Program-made: the position numbers and the translations under genes
Assembly: GCA_030589835.1 (NCBI GenBank)
Contig: JAUUZS010000229.1
Location: 1 to 6,850, forward strand
Length of the DNA stretch: 6,850 bases
Source of the DNA: Cyclobacteriaceae bacterium
Lineage (GTDB): Bacteria; Bacteroidota; Bacteroidia; Cytophagales; Cyclobacteriaceae
Direction: 5' to 3'
Part shown: in pieces, positions 1 to 6,850 of the stretch
How the letters are laid out: each line of letters begins with the position of its first letter
Position numbering within the stretch: position 1 is the first letter of the stretch
Notes under the pieces: model-generated
Databases searched by the model: none
What the model was told of the DNA's origin: nothing
The model's input: only the letters and a program-made list of their open reading frames with translations

Positions 1-545
1 ATGGAAATACCAAACGGCAAATAGTTTAGCTGAATCCGGATGTGCGACAATGCTTGCCGGACGATTTCCTTATGATCAAAAATTAAATCGGGTAGCTCGT
101 TGATGTCAACCCAACTGCAGCTTTCACTAAAAGCATCCGGCACAGGTTTGGATTTTCTGATATCCACCAGGGCAAAGTAAGCTGTGGTAATAAATCGCTG
201 CTTGAACCAGTTGACTGTTTCTGTATGATTATGAAACTGATCGTCAAGTTTTTGGAGTAAATCTTCAATGTCTCTTCTGCCATGGTTCCCGAAGGTGTGA
301 AATTGGCTCAGGAAAACGGAATTGAGATCTGTACGCTCTGCCAGGGTACGCTTGGCTGCATCATCCATGTGCTCATTTTTATGGATGAAACCGCCGGAAA
401 GCGACCATAAAGAGGTGTTTTTCCATTTTAATAATAAAAGTTTCAGGCAATGGTCTTCATACCCCAATACCACGCAATCAATTGAATGGCCAGGTATAAA
501 ATCCTGAATTTTGGATTCAAAAACTTCATCAACTCCTTTCTGCAT
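1..545 (-). CDS. Nudix-fold transcriptional regulator, AraR/NrtR type (partial, C-terminus off the left edge)
   Basis: Reading leftward from the ATG at 545, 181 codons are present before the window ends; an in-frame TGA lies just upstream, so this is the first possible start. The N-terminal Nudix domain covers roughly residues 20-150. Its Nudix box begins at GGFIHKNE (51-58) and continues to RTLAERTDL (66-74). Against the consensus GX5EX7REUXEEXGU, the box has E67 to T, E71 to R and G73 to D, so metal-dependent hydrolysis is unlikely. Further family marks are FITTAYFALVD (118-128) and SWVDINELPDLIFDHKEIV (144-162), then LNYLPFGIS, where AraR/NrtR regulators pass into a C-terminal winged helix. 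That DNA-binding part is missing only because the window ends. Known AraR/NrtR proteins keep the Nudix fold as an effector sensor (arabinose or ADP-ribose). The gene is divergent from the GH3 gene and faces two palindromic sites, which fits local autoregulation. Effector unknown. A true Nudix hydrolase is the less likely alternative. Confidence 0.88.
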   Translation of the reverse strand, partial: MQKGVDEVFESKIQDFIPGHSIDCVVLGYEDHCLKLLLLKWKNTSLWSLSGGFIHKNEHMDDAAKRTLAERTDLNSVFLSQFHTFGNHGRRDIEDLLQKLDDQFHNHTETVNWFKQRFITTAYFALVDIRKSKPVPDAFSESCSWVDINELPDLIFDHKEIVRQALSHIRIQLNYLPFGIS

Positions 546-549
546 GGAT

Positions 550-557
550 CAAAATTA
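550..557 (-). promoter_or_regulatory. Candidate -7 promoter element of the Nudix regulator gene
   Basis: The minus strand reads TAATTTTG, a full match to the Bacteroidota -7 consensus TAnnTTTG. It ends 4 bases before the ATG at 545, so transcription would begin at or very near the start codon and give a leaderless mRNA. No clear TTG-type -33 element is seen at the expected distance. The operator-like site at 564-584 would fall in the core promoter and could block it. In AT-rich DNA such an octamer can arise by chance. Confidence 0.25.
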
Positions 558-563
558 AATCTT

Positions 564-584
564 ATTGTGTAAATGTAACACATT
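564..584. promoter_or_regulatory. Operator-like site A (imperfect copy of the 21-bp palindrome)
   Basis: The left half, ATTGTGTAAA, and the central T are identical to those of site B at 603-623. The right half, GTAACACATT, matches the right half of site B at 7 of 10 positions. The site lies 18 bases upstream of the regulator's start codon and beside its candidate -7 element, a place suited to autorepression. The likely binder is the adjacent Nudix regulator, by proximity only. Confidence 0.65.
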
Positions 585-602
585 AATAAAAAAATCAGTA
601 CT

Positions 603-623
603 ATTGTGTAAATTTTACACAAT
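603..623. promoter_or_regulatory. Operator-like site B (perfect 21-bp palindrome)
   Basis: ATTGTGTAAA is followed by one central T and then by its exact reverse complement TTTACACAAT, giving ten perfect base pairs of dyad symmetry. The centre lies 39 bp from that of site A, not a whole number of helical turns at 10.5 bp per turn. There is no T-tract or hairpin loop, so a dimeric regulator site is far more likely than a terminator. AraR/NrtR regulators bind palindromes of about this length, so the divergent Nudix regulator is the natural candidate. Confidence 0.75.
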
Positions 624-655
624 AATTATAAAACAGGCCATGCCTGAGATTATTA

Positions 656-687
656 TTGAGACATAATAAGGCTTGATGATAATTTAG
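656..687 (+). promoter_or_regulatory. Candidate promoter of the GH3 gene
   Basis: A TTG at 656-658 is followed, after 21 bp, by TAATTTAG at 680-687, which matches the Bacteroidota -7 consensus TAnnTTTG except at one base. Transcription would start near 691, leaving a leader of about 28 bases before the ATG at 719. Operator site B ends 33 bp upstream of the TTG, a position suited to activation or to looping with site A. The match is weak. Confidence 0.28.
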
Positions 688-718
688 CGGTGCTTAGGTT
701 TCAGCAAATATTAAACAA

Positions 719-2677
719 ATGAAGAAAGTAATTAAAGTTATCGGAATTATTTTAGGCTCAATCATTGGCCTCCTTGTGATTGCCCTTGTCGTAGTCTACC
801 TCTATCTATCTTATCAATCAAAAAATAACATGGGATTGCTTGGTGAAGAAGCTCCAACACTGAGTGTAGATGGAAACGAATACCGGGATCTAAATAAAAA
901 TAATCAGTTGGATGTGTACGAGAATCCAAAGGCCAATTTGGAGGATCGGGTAGCTGATCTAATAAGCCAGATGACCATAGAGGAAAAGGCAGGAACTATG
1001 TTTGTGAATATGATCGGCATGACTCCGGATGGTGAACCAATGGAAAAGCCTATCCTGTCTAGTGATCCTTTGAACATTATACTGTCGTTCATGCTGCCGT
1101 CAAATTCTACCATGATTGCAAAACTGAAGATGAACAGTTTCAATATTATCAATTCTTTTGATGCGGATATACTGGCAAGATATAATAATAATATTCAAAA
1201 GATGGCCGAGCGTACGCGCCTGGGCTTACCAATTACCATTGCAACCGACCCACGTCATGGAACTGAAAACAATCCGGGAGCAGCGCTGTACACTCCGGCT
1301 TTTTCTCAATGGCCGAGCTCATTGGGTATGGCAGCGACACGCGATACGGCTCTTGTTCGGGAGTTTGGAGATTTTGCCAGGCAAGAATATACAGCCGTTG
1401 GTATAAGAGTTGCACTCCACCCGATGGCCGATTTGGCAACAGAACCCCGCTGGGGCAGAGTCAATGGCACCTTCGGAGAAGATGCCTGGTTCTCAGCGGC
1501 TATGACCAAAGCCTATGTACTCGGGTTTCAGGGTGATTCTCTGGGAGCCAATAGTGTGGCTTGTATGACCAAACATTTTTCGGGAGGTGGCCCACAAACG
1601 GACGGAGAAGACGCTCATTTCCCCTATGGAAAAGAACAGGCATATCCAGGGGATAATTTCGACTACCATGTGATCCCTTTTGAACATGGCGCCTTTCCGG
1701 CAAAAACGGCTCAAATTATGCCGTATTACGGAATACCTGTGGGCCAGACCAGTGAAGATGTGGCCTTTGGATTTAACAAGGATATAATCACCACACTCCT
1801 TCGTGATTCCTTAGGTTTTGAGGGTGTGGTATGTACAGACTGGAATATTATTTCTGATACCAGAATGGGCGAAGGCAGGGCCTGGGGTGTGGAGCACTTA
1901 AGTCCCATTGAACGTGTAAAGAAATCTCTGGATGCTGGCGTTGATCAGTTTGGTGGGGAAAGTATTCCTGAATTAATCGTTGAGCTGGTAAATACCGGAG
2001 CTTTAAAAGAAAGTCGCATCGATAAATCCGTGCGAAGAATTCTTCTCGATAAATTCAGGTTGGGTCTTTTTGATAATCCCTATGTCGATGAAAACCATGC
2101 TAAACAAATTGCAGGCAAAGAATCCTTCAGACAAAAAGGAAAAGAAGCTCAACGAAAGTCTACAGTATTACTCAAGAATGAAAATTTGTTACCGCTAAAA
2201 AAGGGCACTAAAGTCTATGCAGATGGCATGCTGACTCCCGAAGTAATTAATAAATATGGCGAGTTGGTAGATCGTCCTGAAGATGCTGACGTGGTGCTTA
2301 CACGTATTAAGACACCATTTGATCCCCGATCAGAATACTTTATAGAAAGCTTCTTTCATCAGGGAAGGCTGTATTTTAATGAGGAAGAGTTGGCTGAGAT
2401 ATTCGGATTAATTAAGCAAAAGCCATCTATCGTGGTGGTCAATCTTGAGCGGCCTGCAATCCTTACGGAAATCAATGACAATACCCAGGCGATGCTGGCA
2501 GATTTTGGCACAACGGATGAAATACTGGCAGAAATCCTTTTTGGGCAAAGCAACCCTTCGGCAAAGTTGCCATTCGAATTGCCATCTACCTGGGAAGCTG
2601 TACAAAAGCAACTGGAGGATGTGCCCTACGATTCAGAAAATCCTTTATACCCATTTGGGCATGGTTTGAGTTATTGA
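719..2677 (+). CDS. Membrane-anchored glycoside hydrolase family 3 exo-glycosidase (beta-glucosidase-like)
   Basis: This 652-residue protein hydrolyses terminal beta-linked sugars, probably glucosides, by the retaining GH3 mechanism. Residues 5-31 form one hydrophobic segment after basic residues. With no lipobox cysteine and no clear cleavage site, it is probably an uncleaved inner-membrane anchor with the enzyme in the periplasm. Next comes an EF-hand-like loop (57-68, D-x-N-x-N-x-x-L-D-x-x-E). GH3 barrel motifs are DPRHG (177-181), HPMADLATEPRWGR (234-247), TFGEDAW (251-257), KHFSGGGPQTDGEDAHFPYG (285-304) and GFEGVVCTDW (366-375); D374 is the predicted nucleophile. The second GH3 domain starts around STVLLKNENLLPL (481-493) and ends at PFGHGLSY, the protein's last residues. 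The fibronectin-III tail of many 750-residue GH3 enzymes is absent. The closing motif is intact and this clade is naturally short, so it is not a truncation. The acid/base residue was not assigned. The start has an A-rich context without a Shine-Dalgarno. It is divergent from the regulator and upstream of GH2 in the same direction. Xylosidase activity is possible. Confidence 0.93.
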   Translation: MKKVIKVIGIILGSIIGLLVIALVVVYLYLSYQSKNNMGLLGEEAPTLSVDGNEYRDLNKNNQLDVYENPKANLEDRVADLISQMTIEEKAGTMFVNMIGMTPDGEPMEKPILSSDPLNIILSFMLPSNSTMIAKLKMNSFNIINSFDADILARYNNNIQKMAERTRLGLPITIATDPRHGTENNPGAALYTPAFSQWPSSLGMAATRDTALVREFGDFARQEYTAVGIRVALHPMADLATEPRWGRVNGTFGEDAWFSAAMTKAYVLGFQGDSLGANSVACMTKHFSGGGPQTDGEDAHFPYGKEQAYPGDNFDYHVIPFEHGAFPAKTAQIMPYYGIPVGQTSEDVAFGFNKDIITTLLRDSLGFEGVVCTDWNIISDTRMGEGRAWGVEHLSPIERVKKSLDAGVDQFGGESIPELIVELVNTGALKESRIDKSVRRILLDKFRLGLFDNPYVDENHAKQIAGKESFRQKGKEAQRKSTVLLKNENLLPLKKGTKVYADGMLTPEVINKYGELVDRPEDADVVLTRIKTPFDPRSEYFIESFFHQGRLYFNEEELAEIFGLIKQKPSIVVVNLERPAILTEINDNTQAMLADFGTTDEILAEILFGQSNPSAKLPFELPSTWEAVQKQLEDVPYDSENPLYPFGHGLSY

Positions 2678-2705
2678 AACGTAGATTAAATACAACATTA
2701 CCGTC

Positions 2706-2739
2706 GAGACGGAAAGGCACAGAGCTTACTTTGCGTCTT
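2706..2739 (+). terminator. Stem-loop after the GH3 gene (possible terminator or decayed repeat)
   Basis: An imperfect inverted repeat lies 29 bases after the GH3 stop. The left arm AGACGGAAAG (2707-2716) pairs with CTTTGCGTCT (2729-2738), nine Watson-Crick pairs and one G-G mismatch, plus an outer G-T wobble. The loop is 12 nt. There is no clean U-tract, so intrinsic termination is unproven. The right arm, read on the minus strand, is AGACGCAAAG, and the following bases read AACCGCAGAGGAGC. This resembles, from memory, CGCAGAGACGCAAAG-type intergenic sequences. The rest of the 272-bp gap to GH2 is AT-rich, with no gene seen. Confidence 0.35.
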
Positions 2740-2831
2740 TGCTCCTCTGCGGTTCATTTATTTAACTATAGAATCCCTTCTTGCCCTACCATCTATAAGA
2801 CGAAGGCTTGAGGTATAAATATCTGACATAT

Positions 2832-2843
2832 TCTATATATAGA
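2832..2843. repeat. AT-rich 12-bp perfect palindrome upstream of the GH2 gene
   Basis: TCTATATATAGA is its own reverse complement. It lies 106 bp upstream of the GH2 start codon, in the region where a promoter is expected. It overlaps TAGACTTG (2840-2847), one base off the TAnnTTTG element, but no TTG is suitably spaced before it. The same TCTATATA / TATATAGA words form the hairpin arms of the tandem repeat downstream of GH2. It may be a regulator site or chance AT-rich symmetry. Confidence 0.3.
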
Positions 2844-2907
2844 CTTGCCCCTAAGATTTCTTTTACCCCCATGCTGATAAAGCACAAATGATTATTTAAT
2901 TTCGTAG

Positions 2908-6663
<3,756 letters not shown>

Positions 6664-6679
6664 CGGAAGGAGGAAGAGT

Positions 6680-6730
6680 GGCAGAAGGCAGTCGCAATGG
6701 GCAGGTGCTGAAGTAAGTTGGCAGTGGCAG
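6680..6730 (+). repeat. Degenerate GGCAG-rich tract after the GH2 gene
   Basis: GGCAG occurs five times in 51 bp (6680, 6687, 6700, 6720 and 6726), mostly within GTGGCAG, AAGGCAG and TTGGCAG contexts. A purine-rich stretch precedes it, starting at the GH2 stop codon. Spacing is irregular, so it is a low-complexity or decayed repeat. No gene or conventional terminator is visible in it. Confidence 0.5.
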
Positions 6731-6736
6731 GAGGAA

Positions 6737-6759
6737 CTATATAGAGTCCGTCTATATAG
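6737..6759. repeat. AT-rich hairpin in the first tandem-repeat copy
   Basis: CTATATAGA (6737-6745) and TCTATATAG (6751-6759) are exact reverse complements around the 5-nt loop GTCCG. The second repeat copy forms the same hairpin with 8-bp arms at 6780-6787 and 6793-6800. The arms are AT-rich and no T-run follows, so a strong intrinsic terminator is not indicated. The role is unknown. Confidence 0.6.
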
Positions 6760-6822
6760 CCAGAGTTTGTTCAGAATGTTATATAGAGTCCGTCTATATA
6801 GCCAGAGTTTGTTCAGAATGTT
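6738..6822. repeat. Two exact tandem copies of a 42-bp unit
   Basis: Positions 6739-6780 and 6781-6822 are identical over all 42 bases, and the match extends one base to the left (6738). Each unit holds a hairpin (TATATAGA-GTCCG-TCTATATA) followed by GCCAGAGTTTGTTCAGAATGTT. Exact identity suggests recent duplication or continuing homogenisation. There is no spacer between the copies, so this is not a CRISPR array. The period is 14 codons, which keeps a spurious frame open on the minus strand; no coding role is inferred. Confidence 0.92.
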
Positions 6823-6850
6823 CGAGATCAAGGCTTGCGAAGTTTCTGAA
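6812..6850. repeat. Quasi-palindrome at the right edge of the window
   Basis: TTCAGAATGTTCG (6812-6824) pairs with CGAAGTTTCTGAA (6838-6850) at 11 of 13 positions, leaving a 13-nt loop, AGATCAAGGCTTG. The left arm begins inside the second 42-bp copy and runs past its end, so the tandem unit and this structure overlap. The right arm stops at the window end, so its true extent cannot be seen. It may be the edge of an interspersed repeat, a transcript-end structure or a regulatory site of the next gene. Confidence 0.55.

Noticed and set aside
83..283. Minus-strand open frame of 66 codons
   Set aside because: It lies in a different frame inside the Nudix regulator, which has recognisable family motifs through the same bases.
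322..507. Plus-strand open frame of 61 codons across the left-hand gene
   Set aside because: It is antisense to the Nudix domain, which is strongly supported by motifs on the minus strand.
603..623. Perfect palindrome as an intrinsic terminator
   Set aside because: It has a one-base centre, an AT-rich stem and no following T-run, and it lies between divergent genes where no transcript is expected to end.
2640..2677. GH3 gene truncated before its fibronectin-III domain
   Set aside because: The protein ends exactly after the conserved PFGHGLSY motif, and the short GH3 clade it resembles normally stops here. The bases after the stop show no continuation of a fibronectin-like frame.
6738..6822. 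Possible CRISPR array
   Set aside because: The copies are directly adjacent with no unique spacers, there are only two, and no cas gene is visible.

Overview
The window looks like a carbohydrate-use locus from a Bacteroidota bacterium, most likely an environmental Cytophagales-type lineage. This is an inference. It rests on the protein families, on A-rich start contexts without Shine-Dalgarno sequences, on a signal peptide ending in LQAQ, on candidate TAnnTTTG-like promoter elements, and on the AraR/NrtR type of Nudix regulator. No rRNA, tRNA, transposase or CRISPR array was seen.

Layout. Positions 1-545 (minus strand) hold most of a Nudix-fold transcription regulator whose C-terminal winged-helix part lies beyond the left edge. 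The divergent intergenic region (546-718) carries two copies of a 21-bp operator-like element. One is a perfect palindrome (603-623). The other has an identical left half and a diverged right half (564-584). Positions 719-2677 (plus) encode a membrane-anchored family GH3 exo-glycosidase of the short class that ends at the PFGHGLSY motif, with no fibronectin-III tail. After a 272-bp gap holding a stem-loop and an AT-rich palindrome, 2950-6663 (plus) encodes a secreted GH2 beta-galactosidase-type enzyme of 1237 residues. A LamG/concanavalin-like domain is spliced into its catalytic region. The right end (6664-6850) is noncoding and repeat-rich: a GGCAG-rich tract, two exact tandem copies of a 42-bp unit with an internal hairpin, and a 39-bp quasi-palindrome that runs to the window edge.

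How the parts may work together (inference): the Nudix protein has a degenerate Nudix box and is probably a sugar- or nucleotide-sensing DNA-binding regulator. It would bind the two palindromes and control itself and the divergent GH3 gene, possibly reading through to GH2. The GH3 enzyme would act at the outer face of the inner membrane, while GH2 is exported. Together they would trim beta-linked glucosyl and galactosyl ends from a plant or algal glycan. No SusC/SusD pair or sugar kinase lies inside the window, so the substrate cannot be fixed here. The most unusual items are the LamG insertion at the GH2 active-site rim, the paired operators, and the right-hand repeat block.
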